A stretch of DNA of 64,000 nucleotides from Zygnema cylindricum (lineage: Eukaryota; Streptophyta; Zygnematophyceae; Zygnematales; Zygnemataceae), in assembly GCA_037447655.1 (NCBI GenBank), contig JBBHKE010002500.1, forward strand, positions 48,604 through 112,603, read 5' to 3'. Positions 49,201 through 59,869 of the stretch are shown one piece after another (the stretch's first letter is position 1; each line of letters opens with the position of its first letter). The position numbers were made by a program, and so were the translations under genes. The notes under the pieces are model-generated. The model was not told the DNA's origin. It was given only the letters and a program-made list of their open reading frames with translations, and made no database searches.

Positions 49201-49680
49201 GACGATTCAATTTCAATTTTGCGGCTAAGTGCTCTCACCGTGGAGCTCACATAACGACAAAAAGTTACTGTCTGCAACCATTTTATTTACATGTGGTCGC
49301 CGCAGTTATGTTACCGTAAACGCTCGCCAGCCGTGTGAATTGCTAATTTTATTATGACGGTCGACGTTCGCAAGCGCGGCAAAATTTTAAGCGGTTGAAA
49401 CAATATTATGAAAGTCAAAGATGTCCAACCGATTGACCGTCAAATTTGTACTCAACGGTACTTTATTTGTACCAATGTGTACACCAAACGTACGTTTTTT
49501 GACAAAATGACGTAAGTGACTGTCCGCAACCAAAACAGTCACTGTCATGATCAATTCCCAAATTTTATCGTAGATGTACGCACAATTTCGAAAAGCGACG
49601 TTGCAACGTCACACTATTTACGTGCAGTAAGTTTGAAATGTGTGCAAACGTCTTCTTCAAATTTTTGAAAAGAAGCCGCC

Positions 49681-49790
49681 ATGGAAACTTGAAAGCGAAT
49701 CTTGGAGAAAGACGCCATTACTGACGTCGCCATGGAAACTTGAAAGCGAATCTTGAAGGAAGACGCCATTACTGACGCCACGGCGGGCAG
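49681..49790. repeat. Two-unit tandem repeat of about 56 bp
   Basis: GCCATGGAAACTTGAAAGCG and CGCCATTACTGACG recur twice, just upstream of the hAT frame. Confidence 0.7.
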
Positions 49791-49841
49791 TAGAAAGTGA
49801 AGCCGTTGTCAAAGAAGTTACAGACCTCAAAAGAAGCAGCC

Positions 49842-52016
49842 ATGCCTAGAGTTCGAGGAGAGGAGTGGGACCACGTGAAGGCTCCAGTGGGATTCTAAAA
49901 GCCAACCGGGATTCTAAAAGCCAACCGATTATGTGTCTGTATTTACTGTAATTTCGAATTTAACGCACAAGCAACTAGGATCATAAATCATCTCATTGGA
50001 AATGTCAAGAGTGGAGGGATTACAGCTTGCACAATGTCTCTAGCCCAGATGAAAGAGGAGTTTATTGCGGCTGAAAACGGAAAATCTGTATTGCGGCTGA
50101 AAACGGAAAATCAAATCAGTATTGCGGCTGAAAACGGAAAGTCGGCTAATTCCTCAGAAAAACGTGTAATCCGTGACCTGGATGAACTCACTTGCAGTTT
50201 TCCATTGATTCAAAAGACCAAAGCAAAAGTTGTTTATACGAGAATACAAAATGCATTTAGCATGCAAAACAAGAAGGAGGTATATTTAGCCAGGGCCACG
50301 GCTTTCTACGTCAATGGATTGCCGTTCAAACTTTTAAATGACCCATATTTCAAGGTAGCGGTGAAGAAGACTGGTGATATAGGTGTGTCTTACAAGTTAC
50401 CAATCCGTAGTGCAATGCGAAATATTCTTCTATGAGAAACCAAGGAGAATGTGAAAAAATATTTGGCAAGTTTTAAAGAAACCATTCGTGTCACCGGTGC
50501 CGGAATCACATCAGACGGGTGGACAGCAATAGATGTCAGTCCTCTGCTAAATATTTTAGGTGTCACCCCGAAACGTACAGCAATACATGCTAGTCCTCTG
50601 CTAAATATTTTAGGTGTCACCCCAAAACGTGACATGTTCCTGATTGTAGAAGACATTAGTGGACGAACGAAAGACGCCGACTACATTTGTGCGCTGTTGG
50701 AAAAAGGAGTACTTACGATAGGAGTAGAGAATGTGGTGCAGATTGTTACCCATTCTGCCCGAGTGAACAAGGCTGCAGCCTCGTTGCTCGTGGCAAAGTA
50801 CCTTTCTATCACGTGGACACCATGCGCTGCACATATACTAGACTTGATGTTGGAAGATTGGAGTAAGTTGACATTTATCTCCAAACTTGTCCAACAGGCA
50901 AAAGAAGTTCAAAAATTCATCACTAATCATAGCATGAGTGTAGCCATGTTCAATAAAATTTCTCAACTTCGGCTTTGGAAACCTAGAGAGACTAGGTTTG
51001 TTATAACACATAATTTATTATGCTCCAAAGGTATTAGATGTGAAAGAGAGTCTGGAGCGCTTGATATTTGATGACAAATTTAAGGAATGGGTGGGCAAGC
51101 CTATGTACAGGACAGTGGGGTCTAAGATTAAATGCCACATTTTTAGCACAGAGTTTTGGGTCAGAGTGACAAAGGCAGTGTCAATTTCAGAACCGGTGGT
51201 GCGGTTGATGAGGGACTGCGACAAAGGTAACCCAAATGTGGGGAAGGTTTAACACGGTTTTACGCGATTGAACATTTTTTGGAAAATTTAGCTTGCGTTG
51301 GAGGAGATAATATTCATGAGGGCATAGATTTTGGAAGAGTTGAAAACATCTTGGGTAGCGAGGTGGAAAATGGCACATAGCCTCATTTATACTGCCGACT
51401 TTGTACTTGATCCGGAGTACCAAAGTCATGCATATGGGCAACATGCAAACTTGACAATAATGGAAGGTTTTCAGACAATGTTGGAGAGATGCTTCCAAAT
51501 GTGGAGGAGTAAAACGATGACCCAGTTCAATTATCATAATATAGAGGTTTTGAGGGAGTTTTTGGTAGGGAAGTAACAAAATCTTGTGCAAGGAAGATGC
51601 CAGCGTGGAAATGGTGGCAAGAGTTTAGGTTTGCCAGCCCTATCTCGTGGAAATGGTGGCAAGAGTATCTTGTGGAAATGGTGGCAAGAGTATCTCGTGG
51701 AAATGGTGGCAAGAGTATCTTGTGGAAATGGTGGCAGGAGTATCTCGTGGAAATGGTGGCAAGAGTATCTCGTGGAAATGGTGGCAAGAGTTTGGTTTTG
51801 CCACCCCTATCTTGAAGAAGGTAGCAGTAAAAATACTTGCTCAGTGCTCAGCTACCACTTCCAGTGAGCGGAATTGGTCAACATATGACCATATTCACTC
51901 TAAGAAAAGAAATAGGTTAATGGCTAAAAACGCTAATGATCTCATATGGGTCTTCACTAATCTGAGATGGTTAAAGAAGAGTAGGGATGTCAGCTATAAA
52001 GAGAATTTGATAGAAT
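49842..52016 (+). pseudogene. hAT-family transposase, decayed
   Basis: In order, in shifting frames: a BED-type zinc finger (MPRVRGEEWDHVKAP, then CIYCNFEFNAQATRIINHL), a spacer, a DUF659-type segment (GITSDGWT, WTPCAAHILDLMLEDWSKL), a middle region (KWWQ-free VKESLERLIFDDKFKEWVG) and a C-terminal dimerisation segment (SATTSSERNWSTYDHIHSKK, DLIWVFTNLRWLKK). Stops include TAA near 49,898 and TGA near 50,432, with frameshifts near 51,040 and 51,250 and through a 25-bp minisatellite at 51,603-51,800. Internal tandem duplications also occur (GGGATTCTAAAAGCCAACC at about 49,890; AACGGAAAATC units at about 50,066-50,145; CCTCTGCTAAATATTTTAGG units at about 50,536-50,620). The protein family cuts and pastes hAT DNA elements with 8-bp duplications. 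Element ends were not located. Not functional; it might once have mobilised hAT MITEs like 42,038-42,343. Confidence 0.85.
51603..51800. repeat. 25-bp minisatellite inside the hAT remnant
   Basis: About eight units of GTGGAAATGGTGGCAAGAGT plus ATCTY. As 25 is not a multiple of 3, each unit shifts frame. It lies between the codons for the conserved region and the dimerisation domain. Confidence 0.9.
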
Positions 52017-52222
52017 GAGAAGAAGAGGAAAGGGAGGATAAGGAAGAGGATTCAGATGAAGACATGATAGACTTCGATGTAGGGGAAGAAGATTTAGAGT
52101 AGAAATAGATGAAAGACATATATGTATTTATTTTTTGGTTTAATGTGATTGTTTTTTTTATATATTATTAGCATGCTACGTCGTGCAATGTTGCATGATG
52201 AAAAATGTCATCTGCATATGGC

Positions 52223-52355
52223 CTGTGCTTTGTTTTTTCGCAGTCGAATGCTCTCCGAGAGGTAGAGAGAGAAGGCCATGGCTGCCGATGTACTTTGTTT
52301 TTTTGCAGTTGCATGCTCTCGGAGAGGTAGAGAGAGAAGGCCATGGCTGCCGGAC
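52223..52355. repeat. Two-unit tandem repeat of about 65 bp
   Basis: ATGCTCTC, GAGAGGTAGAGAGAGAAGG and CCATGGCTGCCG recur twice. One unit is also present, inverted, inside the insertion at 39,348-40,129. Confidence 0.75.
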
Positions 52356-52499
52356 AGACAAAGAATTTCATTCCGACAAAAAGGAATAATTGTTCCGACA
52401 AAAAGGAAGAATTATCCAGGATGTGAACCTAGCCCTACAAATAGTCACTGTATTTTCGGAGATCGTCGTCCGTAACGAGTTGATGTAGATGTTCCGATA

Positions 52500-52918
52500 T
52501 ACACATGGGGTGTGATAATTATATAAATCATTAAAATTTTCACCGCTCATTTAACGGAAAACGTACATGTTCAATTCCTTTTTTTATATATGTACGGAAT
52601 TGTACGGAGATAAATTCACTAACAATTTTTACTATTTTTTTCAAATCGACCTCTCCGATTTCTACGTATTTATTTGCGCGTTTGAATTGCGCGTAAGAAC
52701 AACTATGATTGACGTGCGTACAAAACAAATACAAAAACATCTTAAAGCGGACGTTAGCCAATCTGTTGATTCACGCAATATCCAACATTCCACCTCTTCT
52801 CATGAGAATCGTCACAAACTTAAACCAATCCTATTTTTGGTCTCCCACTCACAAACATATCATGCATCTCCGGCTTCGTCAACAAGTCGGCAACTTCTTT
52901 CATTGTAGGCACATAGCT
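52500..52918 (-). mobile_element. Copia element 3' end: RNase H tail, polypurine tract, LTR start
   Basis: The minus strand reads YVPTMKEVADLLTKPEMHDM and on to a stop at 52,822, matching the Copia RNase H tail (the ADLLTKP motif). About 20 bp later comes a purine run AGAAGAGGTGGAA and TGTTGGATATTG (from 52,787), a plausible 3' LTR start with TG. The far LTR end was not located, so the left border given is a guess. Confidence 0.55.
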
Positions 52919-52969
52919 AAACTATATTTCGTTCCCACAAAGGGATGGGAGAGGGATGGGAGGTGCTTC

Positions 52970-54186
52970 TAGCTTCCTCCGGAGGTGGAATTGGCTCCCA
53001 CACAACATAAAGGCAGCCAAGGTCTTTTCAAGACCGGATATAGAGGAAGAGCTTGCACCTCACACAAGAATGGAGAAATGGGAAAACACTTGTCATAAGG
53101 TTGCGAGTTGGAGGAGAGAAGGGAAGTAACGCCCATTGAATGCGAGGTGGAAACCACCACATTAAATGTGGAGGTGGATGGAGGAGTTGTTTCAACAGCT
53201 CCCCAACAAATGAGAGAACCACTCAATGAGGAAGGGGGAACAAGAGGAGGCAAGGCAGATTCAAAAACGCAGGAAATCAGAGTCGTATCACGGGTGGCAA
53301 GAATAGTGACCTTAAAAAACTCGTAAGGCTTACAACCGGGTGAACAAGATCCACTCGAGAACACCTCCGTGGTGGAGCAAGGAGCCTGCGCCAAAGGAGG
53401 ATTGTGACAGGACTGTGACTTGTGGGTAGATTGTCCTTATAAGATTGTTCCTCCCACTGTCGCTGAGCCGAGAACTCCCCAAAAATAACAACGCTCCCCC
53501 CACATAGGAGGAAGAGACTTGCGGTCAAGGAAACGGCTCCAACCAATCTGAGAGTGTTGACATTGATCAGACATTTTGACATTTTTTTTTTTTTTGTTTT
53601 TTTTTTGTGGACATTTCGAGTGACTAGGAGATCTCCTAGAGCCACGCAAGTGTAATCAGATGTCAGGATTTTCAGAAGCGACGATCTTGATGAATCACAA
53701 AAAAATACACAAGTGTAGATGGGGAGAGGTATCGCATTCACATGTAACAAAGCATAGGATAGAGAGCCATTCAGGATGTAGAATCTACTAATGTGGAGTG
53801 AATAAAAATGTAAAATTGGACAATGTCCGGAAATAAAACTGATTGTGAATGATATATTCCAAGCTTCAATTTTGTGTGTGAATGATGATCTTTTTATCTT
53901 GTCCTATTGAAAATGTTACTTATGCCTAAAGTAAACAAAAAAAACTAGGTGGCGGTCAAATGACCAAGTGCCACGTGTAGACACCGCACTACCAATAATG
54001 CTACATAAGAAAATCTACACGATTGGAGTTGTATGAGCATTAATGTTTCCCTTTGAAATCGCTAAGTATTATATAAGGATACGATTGCATGATGTTGTGA
54101 AAATCGCTTGTACGAAATAATTGGCCAGAATCGCACTAAAATAATACTCCCACTCGTTTGTGCAGGGATATGTCGCTTCCTTTGAC
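52970..54186. other. No gene recognised
   Basis: Between Copia remnants. A T-rich run lies at 53,581-53,607. Long open frames exist on the minus strand but show no recognisable domain and no Copia motif. Confidence 0.4.
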
Positions 54187-54954
54187 TAAGGGTATGTGCC
54201 GATGTAACCGGCACCTTAAAGAAGTACTTTGGATTTTAGTGAAAATTTTCCTTAGGCCTCCATTCCATTAGGCGGCCCCATTAAACATGCGGAGACGTCT
54301 ATTTGGAGTGTTTACTGGCACGGCGTTCCATTGTATCTAAACAACCGTTTGCAACTATGATTGGTGCCACGTAGGTTAATATTCAGATTTTAAAAATCTA
54401 AAAATATTAGTCAAACTGAAAATTTGTACGTAATATTTGTATCAGTGGAAGATAGTTAATGGTTTGTACGAAAATTTTGCGACCAAATTTTAATTTTGAA
54501 ATTGGAAATAGAAATTTCGAAACTTAATGGCAAAAAGGCACCGCAAACTTTGAAGGTCAGCGGATGTTAGAAGGAGCGTGCGAGGATATTTCAGTCGACC
54601 TGCATGCACCGTGGCGCAAGGCACATGGCTTGTACGACGTGTAGGCTTCTCATCGCTTTTTCGAAGTGGATATTTTTTTCCTTTTCACATGTACCAATGG
54701 TACACGACCAGTGTGAAGCAACTCACCTCAGCGAGGAGAATTTCTTCACACTAGATGATTTGCGCGATTGCTTCGCGGATCTAAAAAAGTGAAACATCCA
54801 ACGGTCAAGAATTACGCCTATGAAATTGGAGCATTTTGACAGCTATCCGGTAAACATGTTTCGTATGACAAAAAAAAATTGGTACGAATATGAACGAAAG
54901 CGTACGGCGTCCAGTAAACAACCCCAATTTTCCTATAATGGATGGCCACCCTTA
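54187..54954. mobile_element. TIR-like element with two different termini, 768 bp
   Basis: Left TAAGGGTATGTGCCGATG resembles the 48,422 family; right ATGGATGGCCACCCTTA resembles the 23,697 family. Inner text GATTGCTTCGCGGATCTAAA and ACATCCAACGGTCAA is shared with 57,596-57,998. Confidence 0.55.
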
Positions 54955-55034
54955 GTACTTTCTAGAGCGTTCCAATGTGCGAAAATGAAATCGAAAGTTT
55001 GAACAACATGTGACGAGTGGTCACTACGAAACAT

Positions 55035-55420
55035 CCGACAATTGGTGACGTCTACTTAAATATCGACGGTTGTAGGGGTTGAGTATTTTGTGATATTGTA
55101 GATGTTTAGGGTTTTGTGACATTGTGACGTCATGCTCATTTGCAACAACATCGACGTCACTGATTTAAGAACTTTCCGCACCATGGCTTCCCGATTTGTT
55201 TTTCCAGTTTTTCTCACTCAACTTGCCATCAAAATATGCTCAAGGGTAGTCAATAGAAATTTTTTTCAAAGGTTTTTCATTTTATACCATTATTGTTGTG
55301 TTTCATTCCAAAAATTGTGAGATGAAACCGATAGTGTGAGAGGGAGAGGGAGAGGCGACGAGGGCGTAAGCTTATGCAAAGGACCCATGAATAAAAGTGG
55401 AGGTCCGCCGCCATGTATTT
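55035..55420. mobile_element. Dispersed repeat inserted in Copia RNase H
   Basis: Inverted partner of 47,595-47,941. Its right end (about 55,411) abuts the codons for KEAKYMAA of the Copia frame, so it is an insertion there. Confidence 0.55.
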
Positions 55421-55660
55421 GGCCTCTTTTAAACGTAATTCAACTCTAGGTTGGAGTCGTATACTCCACAAAAGTGTCACTCCACCAAAAATGAATGTGT
55501 AATTCGATATCAATTTTCATATATCATAATCGTCTTTCCAATCCGCATCTCAACATCCGTAACACTCCAATAAATGGTTTGACTTGAATACAAGTCTCAT
55601 TTTTACAAGGTACTTAAAAACTCTTTGAGATGCCTTCCAATGCATTTCCTTTGGCTCTTT
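55400..55660 (-). pseudogene. Copia RNase H / reverse transcriptase end, fragment
   Basis: The minus strand encodes EPKEMHWKASQRVFKYLV, then DADWKDD, YTFIFGGVTLLWS and KEAKYMAAD with two stops. This follows the Copia order HWKAxKRVLRYL, DADWAG, YxFxxGGxxxxW, STEAEYMAA. It stops where the repeat at 55,035-55,420 begins; the tail resumes at 52,918. Reverse-transcriptase residues further right (to about 56,060) are too decayed for me to call. Confidence 0.7.
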
Positions 55661-57595
55661 TACGCATAGATGTCTTATGGAACTTATGAAAATTCAGGTG
55701 TTTCACAAGCAAACGAAATATAGGGAACTTATCAGCTCATACCTCGTTTAGGTTGGGGTCGAGCGCTTTTGGGAGCTTATTCAAAATACCAAAATTGAAG
55801 TTCGTATGATGCATGGCAATGGATCCAACTACACGAGAGGCAACCCCGAATACATATTCGCCATGTAGCCTTTGTATGTTTACCCTTGAAGAGGGCATCG
55901 TGGCTTTATGTTCTCTTATTAGAGCCCCAAGTTTTTTTGAATCAGTTTGTTAAGGATGCTGGTCAAATGACATTGCCCACTCTGGGAACCTTGTGAACCT
56001 TCTTGATTGGCAAGTGGCCTTCGTAATCTTAAGACGTGTTTTGGCACAACTCTTGCTAAAATTGGAGCGCACTTTATGTCCTACCTCTTTTCTTATTTTC
56101 TCTCGTTTGCATTCGTTTATCGATTCATTCTAATCCTACATTAACTATACCATTGCTACTATACACTATGAAATGCTATACTATGTACAATGCATTGGAT
56201 GTAATGTCACGTATCACAACCCAATGCGTACTTTGTACGGATGTTTAATCCGGGCTGCGCAACACTTACGCAAAAAATATTCGTACTCCACTAGACACCA
56301 ATTTTAACACGAAAGTACAAAACAATTTTTGACTTTCGATAAGTTACTCTTAGTTTTGCGAGTCGGTAGCCGATTTATCTTTCCTTGAGCTATTGGTAAG
56401 CTAATTAGCGATATGTCGATTAAAAATGAACGCGATAATTGACTTAGCTATTGTAAACGTTTCAAATGATATTTATAATAATCAAAAGAGAAAAACAAAT
56501 TGAATGCTTTAACATAATACATAACTTTGTTATAAAAAAATATGCATGTTGAATAGTAAATACTTGATTATATCAGCTTCTTGTCACATACCACAATCTG
56601 GTCTACACTTGGTAGAACGAAAAGTACGGAGTTCCAGTATGGACTTCGCAACACTTACATCAAAAAAGTATTACCATTGAAACCCTAAAAAAATCATTAA
56701 AAACCAAGTCAATTATCGCGATATTTTTTTATCGCCATATCAAACCGATATGTCGGTAAAATATTGTGATTATTTTCTTACCGATATATCGAATGGAATA
56801 TGGAATATCGGCTGGTCAAAAAAAGGTACACATTGATATACGGTACAAAACACTGAATATTTAGGGTTTTGATATTTTAGATGGATTGGTATTTATTATG
56901 GAATAGTTTTAAGTGTTTGCCTTTTTTGTTTGTTAGTTCTTTTACTTTTCCAATTTTTATTTTTTCAATCTAGGGAAGTGTTTCTAAGTTTCTTTCCTTT
57001 GACATTTTTTTTAGTTTTCATGTTTTCAGATAGTTTATTGTCTCATTGATTTGATAAAAGCTCCTTTTAATCACTATTCAAAAGCTACAGATAGTCTTTA
57101 TAGAAGATTTGACAAGAGAGGCATGTCATGATAAAAAAAGACAAAATAAACTTGGTTTTCTATGCAATATGTAACCGATTCCGTGGTTAATGTGTGTACG
57201 TTTCCCCTCTTTTTGTGGTTTACTACTAAAGGGCACAATTCATACATTTTTTTGGGTAACATGAAAGACAGAGAATGCAACAATTGTACGTTTTTCTCTC
57301 AACCGTAGGGCAAATCTTCTTCAATGTAATTTCTGACCGCGCATCTCTATACAGGATTAGGTCTAAAGAATTAAGTTATTATTCTTTATACAAACTACAT
57401 CCTGTAAGACACTCATTAATGCCATTTTGGTTTTCTCCAACTGTGATTAAACTGAAGAAAAAGACAAGACATTGGTCAGCGTACAAATCGACAAATTAAA
57501 CACTTATCATTTTTGTAAGAAAACGCGAATCAGAAGATAACAAATCTGTCGTGACATCTTTTTGTTTTTCTGTCACATCTGAGATTGTGATGGAA
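55661..57595. other. No gene recognised; element remnants
   Basis: AT-rich. 56,690-56,860 has CGATATATCGAAT-type motifs and an end TACGGTACAAAACACT reminiscent of the 42,436-43,327 element. Confidence 0.4.
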
Positions 57596-57998
57596 TAAGG
57601 GTATGGCCCCATGTGGCAAGTTCGGGTTTTTTTTCTGTCGTTTTCCTTTGAAACTTAGCGTTGTACTGCCTAAGTTGCGAATGTACGAAGAAATCGCAAA
57701 TTTGTAAAGTACAATTTGCGTCACTCTCGAACTTAAGATGTACGAAAATCATGTGTACATCTTACATCTTAATAATAAGATGTACTTAAGATGTTTCTCA
57801 TCATGTGCGTGATTGCTTCGCGAATCTAAAAAAGTGAAACATCCAACTGTTGATACTTACACCTATAATATTGGAGCTATCCAGTTAACATGTTTCGTCA
57901 TGTTTCGTCTGACAAAAAAAAAATGTTATTAATCTGTACAGAATTGTACGGTGTCCCGTAAACAACCCCCCTTTTCCTCTAATGGAAGATCACCCTTA
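57596..57998. mobile_element. TIR-like element with two different termini, 403 bp
   Basis: Left TAAGGGTATGGCCCCATGTG, right AATGGAAGATCACCCTTA. Shares GATTGCTTCGCGAATCTAAA, ACATCCAACTG and GTAAACAACCCC with 54,187-54,954; looks like a shorter deletion form of it. Confidence 0.55.
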
Positions 57999-58937
57999 GT
58001 TAGAGGCACTTGACAAGCCGTATGGCAAACCATTTTTAGTGTGGTACAGTAAAGGAGTCCTACATTGGCAGGAAAGGCATCATTGCATTATCATTCTGGC
58101 ATAAAAATGCCTTACATACTTTAAAAAAATGTAAAAACATAAACAGAAGACAGTATTTGGCATGACAATGTCATTAATTTGCTTTGAAAAAAAAATCAAA
58201 ATAAAACAGAACATGTAGCATATTAGAGAAATTAAGGAACAACAATGTCGAAAACATTCCGGGAAAAGGTCGAAAAATTTCACATAATTGCATTTCATGC
58301 CATAGCAATTGGCATAACATAAAAAACATGAACAAAAAAAGTACCAAAAACTTGTTTTTGATTTATTTAGATTCCTATTGCTTTCAAAATCTTTAAAGAG
58401 ATCCCATAAAAAGCAATATCCCTTCAAAAACACAACAAATAGAAGTTTTCCAAGGTTTGAAAAAAAAATCTATGTCAGAATTTGGACAGGTTAGGCCAAA
58501 ATGTAAATACTATAAATAACACTGCGATCGAGGTCCAATTAACAAAGGCCATTAAAAAAAAAAAAAAAAAAAGACACCTTTCACTGATTTCACAGCCTAC
58601 AGCAGTGCACAAGAAAACAGATGGACCTCACAAGAAGATAGAATAGTACGGTACATCATTTGACATTTACCAAAATCTCTAGTCTCCAAGATTTGCTCCA
58701 AAATCTCTACAACTCAAATGTTCTTCTCCAAATATTTTCTTCCACACCTCCAAAATTAACTCCTCCGAAACCTACTCCAATCCTAATAATCTCCTAAATA
58801 ATTTACTCGCCAAATTTTCTCCAAACATCCTCCAAATATCTTTTCCTCCGAACCTCCTCCGAACCTCTTCCAAACCTCCTCCGAAATATCATACTCCAGA
58901 AGTCTCCAAAAGTCTCCTCCACACTCATACACCAAAC
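57999..58937. other. PsaD downstream region; no other gene seen
   Basis: 58,670-58,930 is CTCC-rich and probably holds the PsaD 3' untranslated region. An A-run lies at 58,553-58,572. A 117-codon open frame on the minus strand (58,080-58,433) is AT-driven and unlikely to code. Confidence 0.4.
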
Positions 58938-59561
58938 CTACAACTCAATGGCGGACTTTCCGGTGAACTTGACCTCGACTGGGTTAACATTCTTGCCGAT
59001 CGATCGGAAGTTCTGATTGGCTCCCGTGCGTCCAGCGTTAACTTTTTCCGGGTAAACTCCGTCCTTAGGATGGAGATACTGGACTTCTCCACTGGGAAAT
59101 ACACGGTAAAACTGGTAGTTAGTCTTAAACTTGGTCCTTAACTGAGTTCCAAGAGCCAGACATTGCTCCTTTCTTGCAAGCTTCAAAAGGTTAGGACCAG
59201 ATCTCATGATGGCAGCTCCTCCAGTAGGAAGCTCAAAGATTTGTTCCTTTTTTGCTTCCCATGTAATGACATAAAACTCCTCTACTTGAGCTTTTCGGAG
59301 AAGTCCTCCAGTTGATCCTCCAAAGATAGGAGAAGGAGTGTCTGCCTTAAGCTCAGGAGGAGTGAATCCAGCTGGTGCAGCTTCTGCTGCCATCTTCACA
59401 CGTGAGAAAGATGAAGAAGAGTGGCTGATTTTTACTCCAGCAAATGAGGAGGAACGGAGAGATAGGGCGGAGATATGGCTCCTAACATTGATTTTCTGTG
59501 AGGCTCTCTCGAGTGAGAGAGGAGTGGAGAGGACGGCGGAGGAGGAAGCGACGGCAGCCAT
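58938..59561 (-). CDS. PSAD: Photosystem I subunit II (PsaD), chloroplast precursor
   Basis: One uninterrupted frame of 207 codons. PsaD sits on the stromal side of photosystem I and docks ferredoxin at the iron-sulfur end of the reaction centre. The first 57 or so residues ([20 protein letters not shown] and on) are rich in Ser, Ala and Arg with few acids, as in a chloroplast transit peptide; cleavage near [11 protein letters not shown] is likely. The mature part shows the family core: [100 protein letters not shown]. Length and end match plant PsaD, and no lesion is seen. The gene is intronless, as plant PsaD genes usually are. The 5' untranslated stretch is CT-rich in the mRNA sense. Light regulation is expected from the family, not shown here. 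Confidence 0.97.
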   Translation of the reverse strand: MAAVASSSAVLSTPLSLERASQKINVRSHISALSLRSSSFAGVKISHSSSSFSRVKMAAEAAPAGFTPPELKADTPSPIFGGSTGGLLRKAQVEEFYVITWEAKKEQIFELPTGGAAIMRSGPNLLKLARKEQCLALGTQLRTKFKTNYQFYRVFPSGEVQYLHPKDGVYPEKVNAGRTGANQNFRSIGKNVNPVEVKFTGKSAIEL

Positions 59562-59640
59562 GGCTACAGGAAAAGGAGAGATAGGAGGGTTGGAGAGAGG
59601 AGGGAGAGGGATTTGGAGAAGATAAGGAGATCTGTTTGTT
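59562..59640 (-). promoter_or_regulatory. CT-rich 5' leader of PsaD
   Basis: On the minus strand the 70 bp before the ATG are almost pure C and T (CTCTCCCTCCTCTCTCC), a pattern common in leaders of highly expressed plant photosynthesis genes. A TATATAG string on the minus strand near 59,965 is a possible TATA box but is far upstream. Confidence 0.4.
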
Positions 59641-59690
59641 CAATTTATTTGAGTACCAGATATTTCAAGAACTGACGTCCAAACTTGGCA

Positions 59691-59866
59691 GTCAAATATT
59701 TGTAACGGATAGCACAGACCGTCAAAAGTTCAGAATAGGAACAGATTTTGCAGTAAGGATATTTGTAACGGATAGTATAGACCGTCAAATTTTTAGGAGC
59801 CGGAAATTTGGCAGTCAAATATTTGTAACGGAAACTCCAGACCGTCAAATTTTTGGCAGACGGCTT
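59691..59866 (-). repeat. Three-unit 62-bp repeat upstream of PsaD
   Basis: Units start at 59,691, 59,753 and 59,814. Each has ATATTTGTAACGGA and AGACCGTCAAA. They lie 130-305 bp before the PsaD start codon, in promoter or leader position. Related GACCG/CGGTC text recurs at 60,190-60,400. Confidence 0.75.
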
Positions 59867-59869
59867 TTT

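Noticed and set aside
58080-58433. 117-codon minus-strand frame downstream of PsaD
   Set aside because: AT-rich, Cys/Phe-heavy composition, no recognisable domain.
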